A stretch of DNA of 64,000 nucleotides from Paraburkholderia sp. HP33-1 (GCF_021390595.1 NZ_JAJEJR010000001.1:558001-622000); one strand, 5' to 3'. Shown: positions 54,872-63,519, counted from the first letter of the stretch. The notes: generated by a model not told the origin, from the letters alone. Program-made: numbers and translations.

Positions 54872-55438
54872 ATGCAGATGAAATGCAATGGGATTTACCG
54901 GCCATCACGCACCGGTTTCACGCTCGTCGAAACGCTGGCGGTCATAGCGCTCGTGATGCTGATTGCCGTGATGGCAATGCCGTCGTTTGCCGCATGGCAT
55001 ATGCGCGATCAGGTCGACGCGCGCTCGAAGGCGCTGCTATCGACGCTCGCCTATGCCCGCAGCGAGGCGCTACGGCGTGGTACGCGCATCACGGTGTGTC
55101 GCGTCAATGCGGCGCGCGTCTGTCTTGCGTCGGGCCAACCCTGCGCCGACGGCATTGCCGACTGGGCCTGCGGCTGGGCTGTGTTCGCCGAGCGCGGCGG
55201 CAAGCCGTCGCTGCTGCGCGCGCAGCCGGCGCTCGCGGCGGTCAGCATCACCGGCGTACAGACGGATATGACGTTCACGCCGCCGGCTGGGCAACTGATC
55301 GGCGCATTTCGAAGCTTCGACATTGCGCCGCGAAGTCCATCGAAATCGATGCAAGGGAACCCGTGGCGGCGCTGCATCAGTATCGCGGCAGGTGGTCGCG
55401 CGCGGCTTGCACAGGGCGCGTGCGGAGCGACGTCATGA
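54872..55438 (+). CDS. fimT: type IV pilus minor pilin FimT/GspH-like
   Basis: 188 residues. The prepilin leader ends RTG and is followed by FTLVETLAVIALVMLIAVMA, with conserved Glu at mature position 5. This is the class III signal cut by prepilin peptidase PilD. The C-terminal GspH/FimT domain includes YARSEALRRGTRITVCRV and four cysteines. ATG 54872 or 54878 may start it; the latter is better spaced from AGG. It starts a five-gene pilin operon. Confidence 0.9.
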   Translation: MQMKCNGIYRPSRTGFTLVETLAVIALVMLIAVMAMPSFAAWHMRDQVDARSKALLSTLAYARSEALRRGTRITVCRVNAARVCLASGQPCADGIADWACGWAVFAERGGKPSLLRAQPALAAVSITGVQTDMTFTPPAGQLIGAFRSFDIAPRSPSKSMQGNPWRRCISIAAGGRARLAQGACGATS

Positions 55439-55881
55439 GGCGGTCCGTACTCAATACTGGTTTGCGCGCGCGCGCATCGGCCTGCGTCGGCAGTTCGCTG
55501 ATCGAGGTGATGCTGGCGGTAGCGTTGATCGCGACAACCACTTTGGGTTTGATCGCGGCTCAGGTGTGGACCGCACGCGAAGCCCGTGCAATGACGCTGC
55601 GCGAGAATGCCGTGTGGCTAGCCGACTCGATTGCCGAAGCGGCGAGCACGTCTTCCACGGGAGATGTCGGGCTCAATCAATGGAGCGCGCGGGCGAGCGT
55701 CCTGCTGCCGCAAGCCGATGTATCGATCGGCGAGAGCGGCGCGGTCGCGACGGCGCGCGTGACGTGGGCGTCCGTGCAGGACCGGCCGATTGCCGGCCAG
55801 GTGATCGATAAACCGGAGCCTTGCGGCGGGATCGATGCGCCCGCCGGATCATCGTGCGTCGCGTTGGCGTTCGCGAAATGA
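55435..55881 (+). CDS. pilV: type IV pilus minor pilin PilV-like
   Basis: 148 residues with a prepilin-type segment VGSSLIEVMLAVALIATTTLG (Glu at mature position 5). The residue after the cleavage glycine is Ser rather than Phe. The ATG overlaps the fimT stop (ATGA), so translation is coupled. Two Cys residues lie near the C-terminus. Assignment to PilV rests on gene order and the family-like start. Confidence 0.85.
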   Translation: MRRSVLNTGLRARASACVGSSLIEVMLAVALIATTTLGLIAAQVWTAREARAMTLRENAVWLADSIAEAASTSSTGDVGLNQWSARASVLLPQADVSIGESGAVATARVTWASVQDRPIAGQVIDKPEPCGGIDAPAGSSCVALAFAK

Positions 55882-56684
55882 AACGGCCGCATTGCGCACG
55901 CGGCCATACGCTGATCGAATTCGTGATCGCGATGGCGCTTGGGCTGATCGTGACTGCGGGCGCCGTGTCCCTCTACACAACGCAGCGTAGCGCGTTCGTG
56001 CAGGCGAGCAACGCGGCACGGATTCGCGAAGCCGGGTTGACCGCGCTGATGCTGATCGGCCAGCAATTGCAGATGGCCGGCTTCGTTCCCGCCGATGTCA
56101 TCGGCTACAACGAGGCGCCTGCGTTGTTCGGCTGCTCGGGCGGTCGCCCGACCGGCGCCGACGACAGCCTCGCTTGCTCCACGTTGAGCACCGGCTCGGA
56201 TGGCGTCGCGATCCGTTACGTCGCAGACGTCGTATCGACGTGGCCATCGTCGAGCGGCCAGATCACCGACTGCGTCGGACAGGCCGTCAAAGGCGGCGAC
56301 GCGGCACTGGGCGATCAGGGCGCGCCGGTGGTCAATCGCTACTTCGCCAATGTCAGCGGCTCGACCGGCGAGCCGGAACTTTACTGTGTGGGCAGCGGCA
56401 ATGCCGGGTCTGCGCAGCCGCTGGTGGAAGGCGTCGAGCGCGTGCGACTGCGCTATTGGCTGGCCGGCGCGGCCGATGCAGTGAATGCGTCGGCAGTGCC
56501 GGTGGATCAATGGACGAACGTCGTTGCGGTCGATGTCTGCATACTGGTCCGCGGCGCGCCGCAAGGGCAGCGCACGAAGTACGTCGACTGCGATGGCGTG
56601 AGCACGCTTGGCACCGACTTGCGGCCTCGGCAGGCGTTTTCGCGACGCGTTGCGCTGCGCAATCGCACGGAGGTGTCGGCGTGA
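55878..56684 (+). CDS. pilW: type IV pilus assembly protein PilW-like
   Basis: 268 residues. The prepilin segment GHTLIEFVIAMALGLIVTAG has a His after the cleavage glycine and Glu at mature position 5. The protein is longer than ordinary pilins, and DGVAIRYVADVVS and the C-terminal WTNVVAVDVCILVRG match PilW/PilJ-type pilins. Several cysteines suggest disulfides. It overlaps pilV by 4 nt and is coupled to pilX. Confidence 0.88.
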   Translation: MKRPHCARGHTLIEFVIAMALGLIVTAGAVSLYTTQRSAFVQASNAARIREAGLTALMLIGQQLQMAGFVPADVIGYNEAPALFGCSGGRPTGADDSLACSTLSTGSDGVAIRYVADVVSTWPSSSGQITDCVGQAVKGGDAALGDQGAPVVNRYFANVSGSTGEPELYCVGSGNAGSAQPLVEGVERVRLRYWLAGAADAVNASAVPVDQWTNVVAVDVCILVRGAPQGQRTKYVDCDGVSTLGTDLRPRQAFSRRVALRNRTEVSA

Positions 56685-57250
56685 TGGGGCGTCACACGGC
56701 AACGCTACGCGGCCAGCCAGAATACTTAGTTAAGCGAAGTTGTCGAATCCATGCCCGACGTGGGCATCAACGCGGTGTCGTGCTAGCCATCGTGCTGCTG
56801 GTCTCGGCCATGATGCTCGCCACGTCCGCAATCTGGTTCGAGACGTCGCTCGCGGCGGCTCGCGCGGCGACCAATGTGCGCGACTATCTGCAGGCTTTCC
56901 ATGCGGCGGATTCAGCGCTGACCTTGTGCGCGCGCAACGTGCTGTCGCCAGGTGGCGACGCGCCCACAGCGCCACTCGTTTCCGGCGAGCCGGCCCAATG
57001 GAAGCGTGAAACCGCATTCGACGCAGGCGCCGTCACGCCTGTCGCGCAGTGGCCGGGATCATCGCGCGCGCCGCAATGCCTGATCGAGCCCTGGCGTCTC
57101 GCGAATCGACCGAACGCCACTGCCTATCTGCTGACCGCGCGTGGCTTCGGCCAGAGCGGCGAGTCGCAGGTCTGGTTGCAGATGGAGCTGGTGATCGAGG
57201 ATGGCACGATCGAACGTCATTGGCGGCGCGTTGCCGCGCGACCATTCTGA
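56684..57250 (+). CDS. pilX: type IV pilus assembly protein PilX-like
   Basis: 188 residues. HQRGVVLAIVLLVSAMMLAT is a membrane segment after a basic N-terminus. It lacks the conserved Glu5, as is common in PilX. SALTLCARNVL and the C-terminal strands fit PilX. The ATG at 56684 shares one base with the pilW stop; a GTG at 56681 is also possible. GGAGG lies 10 nt upstream. Confidence 0.85.
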   Translation: MGRHTATLRGQPEYLVKRSCRIHARRGHQRGVVLAIVLLVSAMMLATSAIWFETSLAAARAATNVRDYLQAFHAADSALTLCARNVLSPGGDAPTAPLVSGEPAQWKRETAFDAGAVTPVAQWPGSSRAPQCLIEPWRLANRPNATAYLLTARGFGQSGESQVWLQMELVIEDGTIERHWRRVAARPF

Positions 57251-57272
57251 GGAACGCACCGACTGGAGACGT

Positions 57273-57704
57273 ATGAGAAGGCCAAACACTTGCGCATTTA
57301 CGCTGCTCGAACTCGTGATCGCGCTAGCGATCGTCGCCACGCTCGCTGCGTTTGCGATCCCTTCGTACCGCGGTCACATCGCGCGCACACATCGCATCGA
57401 TGCGGCGTCGGCGTTATATCGGGCTGCGCAATTCGTCGAGGGTGCAGCGAGCGATGGCGTGCCGGCCTTGCCTGCGGGACTCGATCAGGCGCCGCAGTTC
57501 GGCACGCCGGTGTATCACCTGCGCGTGTTGCCCGCGGACGACACGAACGGCGGCTATTCGGTCGAAGCGGCGCCCGCGGAAGCGGGCCCGATGCGCGACG
57601 ACCCATGCGGCACGTTCATGCTCGATGCGGCAGGTCAGCGGGGCAACAGAAACGACGCGGGCGGCTCTGCGCCTACAGGCAATGAATGCTGGAATACGAG
57701 TTAG
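57273..57704 (+). CDS. pilE: type IV pilin PilE-like
   Basis: 143 residues. FTLLELVIALAIVATLAAFA follows an Ala instead of the usual Gly at the cleavage position; Glu5 is present. The rest (SYRGHIARTHRIDAASALYR, YSVEAAPAEAG, DPCGTFMLDAAGQRGN) resembles PilE/ComP-type pilins. GGAG precedes the ATG. It ends the operon. No pilY1 gene lies between pilX and this gene. Confidence 0.88.
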   Translation: MRRPNTCAFTLLELVIALAIVATLAAFAIPSYRGHIARTHRIDAASALYRAAQFVEGAASDGVPALPAGLDQAPQFGTPVYHLRVLPADDTNGGYSVEAAPAEAGPMRDDPCGTFMLDAAGQRGNRNDAGGSAPTGNECWNTS

Positions 57705-57751
57705 CGGATCATCGAAAACCACTCCCGGCGGCGGCGAGCACGATAGCCGCT

Positions 57752-58237
57752 TCACATCGGCTCGGCTTGCGCGGCCGCAGATTGCGCCGAAGCGGAAGCC
57801 GCCGCCGCCGAGTCATTCTTCATCTGCTGCCAGATCCGGAACGCTTCCCACACTCCGAGCGCAATGCTGCCCCACTTGAGCGCGGGCTTCGCGCCCGCGA
57901 CGACTGTCGCGCGCAGCGGTTTGGCGAGCAACAGCGAAGCGATCGAGCTGATGATCGGATACTGCTTGAGCAATGCGCCGATGGTGCCCGCGTTGAGCAC
58001 ACTCGCCTTCGGCCCTTTGCCGACGCGCACGCCGCCGAAACCGGGGATGACGAACTTGAGCCAGCTGAAACGCGTAACGGCCTGGCGAAATTCGAAGGTA
58101 GCCTGAGCGAGTTCGACGCGCTCGACGTCCGCGCGCACGAGCAGCAATTCCTTGCGCAGCGCTCGCAGATGCGGCGCGCTCAGATCCTTCGAAGGGCGCT
58201 TGTTACGAAAGGCAGTATCGGGGCGGGAGGGGCTCAT
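57752..58237 (-). CDS. DUF3318-type hypothetical membrane protein
   Basis: 161 residues. There is a basic N-terminus, then a coiled helix (HLRALRKELLLVRADVERVELAQA) and a hydrophobic patch (YPIISSIASLLLAKPLRATV). The C-terminus is Ala/Ser-rich. This layout fits the DUF3318 proteins seen in Burkholderia beside YqjE-like and DUF883 proteins. It is downstream of the holin-like gene on the same strand (57-nt gap). Function unknown. Confidence 0.75.
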   Translation of the reverse strand: MSPSRPDTAFRNKRPSKDLSAPHLRALRKELLLVRADVERVELAQATFEFRQAVTRFSWLKFVIPGFGGVRVGKGPKASVLNAGTIGALLKQYPIISSIASLLLAKPLRATVVAGAKPALKWGSIALGVWEAFRIWQQMKNDSAAAASASAQSAAAQAEPM

Positions 58238-58294
58238 GGCGTGTCGGTGGCAGTGAAGGTGGGGCGATGGATCGGACGCAGTCAAATCTGCCCA

Positions 58295-58684
58295 TCAGTC
58301 GCGGTTGCGAAACGCGTCGCGATCCTTTTCGAACTCGGCGATGGTCGCTTCGAATACCATCGGCGCGTTGCGCAAACCGCTGCGCGCTTTCAGCGCGCAG
58401 ACGAGGCCGGCAATCGCGTAGACCGCAGTGATGCCGGCGAGCGCCTGCCATCGGTAGGTGTCCCAGAAGGCAATGGCGACCAGTGCGGTCAACGCGATCA
58501 AGGCCATCGACGCGAGCATCATCGCGGCAAGGCCGAGAAACAGCACGCCAAGCAGGCGGTCTTTTTCCTCGGCGAGTTCGATGCCCACCAGTTCGAGCCG
58601 CGTTTGCAGGATCGCAAACACGGAACTGAGAATACGGCGCAACGGGCTGTGTTCTGCGCGCTGCGAGTGTGTTTCGGTCGTCAT
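58295..58684 (-). CDS. holin-like YqjE family membrane protein (DUF1469)
   Basis: 129 residues with two membrane helices (about 45-70 and 75-95; VLFLGLAAMMLASMALIALT) preceded by an amphipathic helix SVFAILQTRLELVGIELAEE. That is the YqjE/DUF1469 pattern. Homologues sit next to DUF883/YqjD ribosome-associated inner-membrane proteins, as here. The start at 58684 (MTTETHSQRA) excludes read-through upstream. The link to phage holins is nominal. Confidence 0.8.
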   Translation of the reverse strand: MTTETHSQRAEHSPLRRILSSVFAILQTRLELVGIELAEEKDRLLGVLFLGLAAMMLASMALIALTALVAIAFWDTYRWQALAGITAVYAIAGLVCALKARSGLRNAPMVFEATIAEFEKDRDAFRNRD

Positions 58685-58817
58685 GGCTGTGGGCGTTGCG
58701 CGTGATGGCCTAACCGGCGCGCACGCGCGCCAGCGGAAGGGGACCGGCGAGGCTCGCGCCGGTCCGCCCATTTCGCCGATGCGCCGGACGGGCCCGCTCC
58801 GGCGGCCTCACCGGCAT

Positions 58818-59120
58818 TTATTTGCGATTGATCAGCAGACCGACCAGCACGCCGACGCCGGCGGCGATGCCGATCGACGCCCACGGATGCTCGTGAACGT
58901 AGTCGTCGGTGGCGCGGGCGGCCTTCTTGCCTTTTTCCACGACCACGACCTGAACGTCGGCTGCCTTTTCCTTCGCCTGCTTCAGGCGCGTCAGCGCGGT
59001 CTCGCGCAGTTCCGACGCGCGTTCGCCGGTAGCGCTCGCGGCCTGTTTCAGCAGGTCTTCAGCGTCCGCGAGGACGGTTTTGATATCCGACATCAATCTC
59101 TCCTTGTTGACTTCCGACAT
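58818..59120 (-). CDS. DUF883 (YqjD/ElaB family) membrane-anchored protein
   Basis: 100 residues: a charged helix (residues 1-70) then a C-terminal membrane anchor (HPWASIGIAAGVGVLVGLL). E. coli YqjD/ElaB are tail-anchored proteins that bind ribosomes in stationary phase. The start at 59120 is preceded by GGGAG. With the two genes downstream it forms a YqjD-YqjE-like cluster. Confidence 0.88.
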   Translation of the reverse strand: MSEVNKERLMSDIKTVLADAEDLLKQAASATGERASELRETALTRLKQAKEKAADVQVVVVEKGKKAARATDDYVHEHPWASIGIAAGVGVLVGLLINRK

Positions 59121-59454
59121 TGACAGCTCCCTTTGTCTCACGCTACGCGAGAATCGTAACCAAAGAAACGGTTGCTGGCGAGCGTAGTGCCGGTTGCTTG
59201 CCGCCGCCGCATGAACCGTTTCCGGCAGCGCGCGGCGTTAAGAAACCCTTTTGAGGGCACTCTGCTCCAGACCGATAGGGGATTGAGTTGATCTGTCCCG
59301 CAAAGTTTCCGTCAAATGGGAGAAAATTACAAAAACGCATAAAGTACTGACGCGATGTTGGTTCGCCACGTACCATCGCTGCCTTATGCTTTATCGCAAC
59401 GATCCGCCGCGGACGCACCCGCGAACCCATCCGAATACCTACAGGAGATGCACT
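59121..59454. other. divergent region between DUF883 and the peroxiredoxin gene
   Basis: 334 nt with no gene. The part near 59300-59350 is AT-rich (AAATTACAAAAACGCATAAAG) and probably holds the peroxiredoxin promoter. I see no OxyR-type site that I can defend. AGGAG lies 9 nt before the peroxiredoxin ATG. Confidence 0.45.
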
Positions 59455-60093
59455 ATGAGTCTACGTCTTGGCGACATTGCGCCGGATTTCGAACAGGAGT
59501 CGAGTATTGGCCGCATCAGGTTTCACGAGTGGCTCGGCGATAGCTGGGGCGTGCTGTTCTCGCATCCCGCCGACTTCACGCCGGTCTGCACGACCGAGCT
59601 GGGCCTGACCGCGAAGCTCGCGAGCGAGTTCGAAAAGCGCAACGTGAAGACGATCGCGTTGTCGGTCGACAGCGCGGAGTCGCACAAGGAGTGGATCAAG
59701 GACATCAACGAGACGCAAGCCGCCAACGTCGGTTTTCCGATTCTCGCGGACGGCGACCGCAAGGTCTCCGGGCTGTACGACATGATTCATCCGAACGCGA
59801 ACGAGACGTTCACCGTGCGTTCGCTGTTCGTGATCGATCCGAACCGGAAGGTGCGTCTGATCATCACCTATCCGGCGAGCACCGGCCGCAACTTCGACGA
59901 AGTGCTGCGCGTGATCGACTCGCTGCAGCTGACCGACAGTCACTCGGTCGCGACGCCGGGCAACTGGAAGCAGGGCGATGACGTCGTGATCGTGCCGTCG
60001 TTGAAGGACGAAGAAGTCATCAGGCAGAAATTCCCGAAGGGCTACAAGGCGCTGCGTCCGTACCTGCGCCTGACGCCGCAGCCGAACAGCTAA
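59455..60093 (+). CDS. 1-Cys peroxiredoxin (Prx6/AhpC-TSA family)
   Basis: Reduces hydrogen peroxide and organic peroxides. 212 residues. The peroxidatic cysteine is Cys45 in the PXXXTXXC motif (HPADFTPVCTTELG), with no resolving Cys evident, so it is of the 1-Cys class. The C-terminal domain (SLKDEEVIRQKFPKG) is typical of Prx6. ACAGGAG precedes the ATG at 59455. A terminator follows directly, so it is monocistronic. Confidence 0.95.
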   Translation: MSLRLGDIAPDFEQESSIGRIRFHEWLGDSWGVLFSHPADFTPVCTTELGLTAKLASEFEKRNVKTIALSVDSAESHKEWIKDINETQAANVGFPILADGDRKVSGLYDMIHPNANETFTVRSLFVIDPNRKVRLIITYPASTGRNFDEVLRVIDSLQLTDSHSVATPGNWKQGDDVVIVPSLKDEEVIRQKFPKGYKALRPYLRLTPQPNS

Positions 60094-60111
60094 GCGGCGC
60101 GACACCAAACG

Positions 60112-60140
60112 AAAAGCCGGTTCGAAAGAACCGGCTTTTT
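60112..60140 (+). terminator. intrinsic terminator after the peroxiredoxin gene
   Basis: AAAGCCGGTTC and GAACCGGCTTT form a perfect 11-bp stem with loop GAAA, followed by more T residues. It lies 18 nt after the stop and may also serve the convergent gcdH. Confidence 0.92.
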
Positions 60141-60167
60141 GCCATTATCGGTACTGCGACATCGGTA

Positions 60168-61358
60168 TCAGAAGAACGCCTGAATGCCCGTCTGCGCACG
60201 GCCGAGGATCAGCGCGTGAACGTCGTGGGTGCCTTCGTAGGTGTTGACGACCTCGAGGTTCACCAGATGGCGGGCCACGCCGAACTCGTCCGAAATGCCG
60301 TTGCCGCCAAGCATGTCGCGCGCGAGGCGGGCGATGTCGAGTGCCTTGCCGCACGAATTGCGCTTCATGATCGAGGTGATTTCGACGGCGGCGGTGCCTT
60401 CGTCTTTCATGCGGCCGAGCCGCAGCACGCCTTGCAGGCCGAGCGTGATTTCGGTCTGCATGTCGGCGAGCTTTTTCTGGATCAGCTGGTTCGCGGCGAG
60501 CGGCCGGCCGAACTGCTTGCGATCAAGCACGTACTGACGCGCGGTGTGCCAGCACGCTTCAGCCGCGCCGAGCGCACCCCAGGCGATGCCGTAGCGCGCC
60601 GAGTTCAGACACGTGAACGGGCCGCGCAGGCCGCTCACGCCCGGCATGATGTTCTCTTCCGGCACGAACACTTCGTCGAGCACGATTTCGCCGGTGATCG
60701 ACGCGCGCAAACCCACCTTGCCGTGGATCACCGGCGCCGACAGACCCTTCCAGCCCTTCTCGAGAATAAAGCCGCGGATGTTGTCCTCGCCGTCTTCCTC
60801 GAGCTTCGCCCACACGACGAACACGTCAGCGATCGGCGAATTCGTGATCCACATCTTCGAACCCGACAGCGAGTAGCCGCCGTCGACCTTCTTCGCGCGC
60901 GTGACCATGCCGCCCGGATCGGAACCGTGGTTCGGCTCGGTCAGACCGAAGCAGCCGATCCACTCGCCGCGCGCGAGCCTGGGCAGATATTTGTCCTTCT
61001 GCGCGTCCGAGCCGAATTCGTGGATCGGCACCATCACCAGCGACGACTGCACCGACATCATCGAGCGATAGCCGGAGTCGACACGTTCCACTTCGCGCGC
61101 GATGAGCCCGTACGCGACATAGTTCAGACCGGGGCCTCCGTACTGTTCGGGAATCGTCGGGCCGAGCAGGCCGAGCTCGCCCATTTCGCGAAAGATCTCG
61201 ATGTCGGTCTTTTCGTGGCGGAACGCCTCCAGCACGCGAGGTTGCAGCTTGTCCTGCGCGTAAGCCGCAGCGGCGTCGCGCACCATGCGTTCGTCTTCGG
61301 TGAGTTGCTGATCCAGCAGCAACGGGTCTTCCCAGTGAAACTGCGCGGCCACGGCCAT
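60168..61358 (-). CDS. gcdH: glutaryl-CoA dehydrogenase
   Basis: FAD enzyme that oxidises and decarboxylates glutaryl-CoA to crotonyl-CoA in lysine, tryptophan and aromatic catabolism. 396 residues. The catalytic Glu is in [10 protein letters not shown] (about residue 375); ECDs include [17 protein letters not shown] and [17 protein letters not shown]. The ATG at 61358 ([12 protein letters not shown]) has AGGAG upstream. It is divergent from an IclR-type gene, with a palindrome between them. Confidence 0.93.
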   Translation of the reverse strand: MAVAAQFHWEDPLLLDQQLTEDERMVRDAAAAYAQDKLQPRVLEAFRHEKTDIEIFREMGELGLLGPTIPEQYGGPGLNYVAYGLIAREVERVDSGYRSMMSVQSSLVMVPIHEFGSDAQKDKYLPRLARGEWIGCFGLTEPNHGSDPGGMVTRAKKVDGGYSLSGSKMWITNSPIADVFVVWAKLEEDGEDNIRGFILEKGWKGLSAPVIHGKVGLRASITGEIVLDEVFVPEENIMPGVSGLRGPFTCLNSARYGIAWGALGAAEACWHTARQYVLDRKQFGRPLAANQLIQKKLADMQTEITLGLQGVLRLGRMKDEGTAAVEITSIMKRNSCGKALDIARLARDMLGGNGISDEFGVARHLVNLEVVNTYEGTHDVHALILGRAQTGIQAFF

Positions 61359-61410
61359 GACGTATCTCCTGATTCTCTCGCTCAGAACAAGCTTGACTTG
61401 AGTTCCGCCC

Positions 61411-61429
61411 TGCGAAACAATGTTTTGCA
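61411..61429. promoter_or_regulatory. IclR-like operator between gcdH and the iclR-type gene
   Basis: TGCGAAAC and GTTTTGCA (one mismatch) form a 19-bp palindrome around AAT. The core GAAAC/GTTT resembles IclR-family operators such as that of KdgR. It overlaps the putative -10 of a TTGACT (61393-61398), 17-nt, AACAAT promoter for the iclR-type gene, which suggests autorepression. Confidence 0.5.
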
Positions 61430-61453
61430 ATCGACGATCGAGTGTAGCACCCT

Positions 61454-62239
61454 ATGACGCTGCCATCCACATTCTCCGCTGCGCTCGACGAACGCAAGTT
61501 CGTCGTGGCCCTCGCTCGCGGGCTGGACCTGTTGCGCGCGTTCCGGCCGGGCGAAACGATGCTCGGTAACCGCGATTTCGTCGAACGCACGGGATTGCCG
61601 AAGGCGACCGTGAACCGGCTCGCCTACACGTTGAGCGTGCTCGGCTATCTGCGGCTCGACGAAACCCACGGCAAATATGCGCTCGACGCGGGCGTGCTGT
61701 CGCTCGGCTTCGCGCTGCTGTCGGGCACCGACACACTCGAACTCGCGCGCCCGCACCTGCGCAGCTTCGCGCGCGAGGTCGGCGCGGCGGTCTCGCTCGG
61801 CTGCCGCGACGGGCTCGACATGGTGTATCTGGAGACGATTCGCAGCGAAACCGCGCTGACGCTCGGCCTCGCATCCGGCTCGAAACTGTCGATGCTGACG
61901 AGCTCGATGGGCCGCGCGTATCTCGCCGTGCAGCCGCTCGACGTCCGCGCCGCGCTACTCTCAGAACTGAAAAAAGCGGCCGGCAAGGCGGGGCCGATGC
62001 TCGTCGCGAAAGCCGAAAAGGAGATCGCCGCGTTCGCAACCGAGCGCTGCTGCTACTCGTTTCGCGCGTGGCACGACGACGTGAATGCGGTCGCGGTGCC
62101 GTTTCGCGAGCCGCGCGACAAGCGCTGGCTCGTGCTCAGCTGTAGCGGGCCGGCGTCGTCGATGGGGGAGCAGGTGTTTCGCGAGAATGTCGCACCGCGC
62201 CTGAAGGCGCTCGCGCGTCGCCTGGGGGAGCCAGGCTGA
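61454..62239 (+). CDS. IclR family transcriptional regulator
   Basis: 261 residues: an N-terminal winged helix (MLGNRDFVERTGLPKATVNR) and a C-terminal effector domain (ALTLGLASGSKLSMLTSSMGR ... VNAVAVPFREPRDKRWLVLS). Length is normal. Divergent orientation next to gcdH, with a palindrome between, suggests that it controls glutaryl-CoA (or related aromatic acid) degradation. The effector is unknown. Confidence 0.92.
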   Translation: MTLPSTFSAALDERKFVVALARGLDLLRAFRPGETMLGNRDFVERTGLPKATVNRLAYTLSVLGYLRLDETHGKYALDAGVLSLGFALLSGTDTLELARPHLRSFAREVGAAVSLGCRDGLDMVYLETIRSETALTLGLASGSKLSMLTSSMGRAYLAVQPLDVRAALLSELKKAAGKAGPMLVAKAEKEIAAFATERCCYSFRAWHDDVNAVAVPFREPRDKRWLVLSCSGPASSMGEQVFRENVAPRLKALARRLGEPG

Positions 62240-62280
62240 AATGATCCAGAGGCGCCCTGGCTCGCCGGGCACACACCGTG

Positions 62281-63114
62281 TCACGCCGCCCGGTCGTGAT
62301 AATGCGCAGTGAACAATGGCCCCTGCACGAAGCGCACGTCGTACTGCTGTAGCGCCAGGAACTGTGCTTCATCCGTCACGCGATTGAAAATCAGCGGCAC
62401 CCGCAGCCGGTTCGCGTAGCCGACGAGCGGCTTCACGGTCGCGTCGCGCAACGCGACCGCCGCATCCATCTTGATGAAGTCGAGCCGCGCGGTTTCCGAC
62501 ACCGACAGAATCTGCCCCGCGTTCGACAGATTGCCCGCCACCTTGAACCCGTAGTGCTGATAGCTGCGCGTCAGATAGCCGAGAAAGGTCTTGTGCGCGA
62601 CCGCCGCCGCCGGCAGCTCGATCACGATGCGCGCCGGATTCAGATTGAACGACGTCAGCACACTCGAAAAATGGCGGCCGTGATCGTACTTCACGCTCTT
62701 CAGCAGCCGCTCGTGCACGCGCAGAAACAGCAGCCCATGGCGCTGCGCGCCGAAGAAGTTGATCGCGTGCAGCGCGCGCGACATGCGATCCAGCGCGACC
62801 AGCCGCTGGTCGTCGGCGATCTTGTCGAACGGATCGAACACGTCGAACGGCGGTGCGTCGAGCCTGTGCGTGACCGCCTGAAAGCCGAGTTCGTCTCCGA
62901 ACCGGTCGACTCCTTCCGCGCCGCAGGACAGCGACTGCGCGAGGCCATGCACGCTGATATCGAAGATCGGTTCGTAGGCGCTCGCAAGCTCGATGCCGTC
63001 GAAGTGCGCGAGCGCGATACCGCCTTGCGTGCCGTGTCCCATAGCCAGATGCTCGCCGAGAAACGGGTGATGAGCGGCGCGGGCGATCAGATCGGGGATG
63101 GTCGGCGAAATCAT
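62281..63114 (-). CDS. EAL-domain protein, degenerate (likely non-catalytic)
   Basis: 277 residues resembling the EAL (c-di-GMP phosphodiesterase) fold: ASAYEPIFDI, RIVIELPAAA and DFIKMDAAV align with conserved blocks. The signature reads EGV instead of EAL. The DDFG motif that binds metal is replaced by GNLS, and the Asn of the NVS block is Arg. These changes predict loss of phosphodiesterase activity, leaving perhaps a c-di-GMP sensor or a protein-binding role. No GGDEF or transmembrane segment is present. The start is ATG at 63114. Confidence 0.75.
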   Translation of the reverse strand: MISPTIPDLIARAAHHPFLGEHLAMGHGTQGGIALAHFDGIELASAYEPIFDISVHGLAQSLSCGAEGVDRFGDELGFQAVTHRLDAPPFDVFDPFDKIADDQRLVALDRMSRALHAINFFGAQRHGLLFLRVHERLLKSVKYDHGRHFSSVLTSFNLNPARIVIELPAAAVAHKTFLGYLTRSYQHYGFKVAGNLSNAGQILSVSETARLDFIKMDAAVALRDATVKPLVGYANRLRVPLIFNRVTDEAQFLALQQYDVRFVQGPLFTAHYHDRAA

Positions 63115-63519
63115 GTGGGCGAATGAGTGGCGACGGTGAACGCGCACCGGGCGCGTGACGACGCGACGCAATGGTCGCATCCATTGATGGTAGCAGTCCG
63201 CGCCGTGCTCACATGAACAAAATGTTCATAACGATATTGGCCGCACGCTTATCGGCCGGGGCCGAGCGAGGTGTGAACGACATCCGGGACGTGGTATTCC
63301 AAGGGTATACGTTAGTTTCACTATTCATAATTCGTTTTACTATACGTAAATCTAGGCGTCGCTAAGACGATGCCGAAGCGCCCGCGCATCGATTCCAGAC
63401 CAATCCGGTCATGCGCGAGCGTGACCCGGCAACGCAGCCGCGCGTCCGAGGTGGAGCCGGCCTGATGGCAAAAATCACGTACTAACCGGGAAAGAACCGA
63501 GCAACTTTCGGAGAATTGC
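63115..63519. other. divergent region between the EAL gene and hmgA
   Basis: 405 nt without a supported gene. It contains the palindrome at 63213-63229 and an AT-rich patch at 63305-63355 with a direct repeat of TATACGT (63306-63312 and 63341-63347, 35 bp apart) that is likely the hmgA promoter. GGAG precedes the hmgA ATG. Confidence 0.5.
63213..63229. repeat. palindrome, candidate operator
   Basis: ATGAACA and TGTTCAT form a perfect 7-bp inverted repeat around AAA, 99 nt upstream of the EAL gene start and 290 nt upstream of hmgA. The regulator is unknown. Confidence 0.45.
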
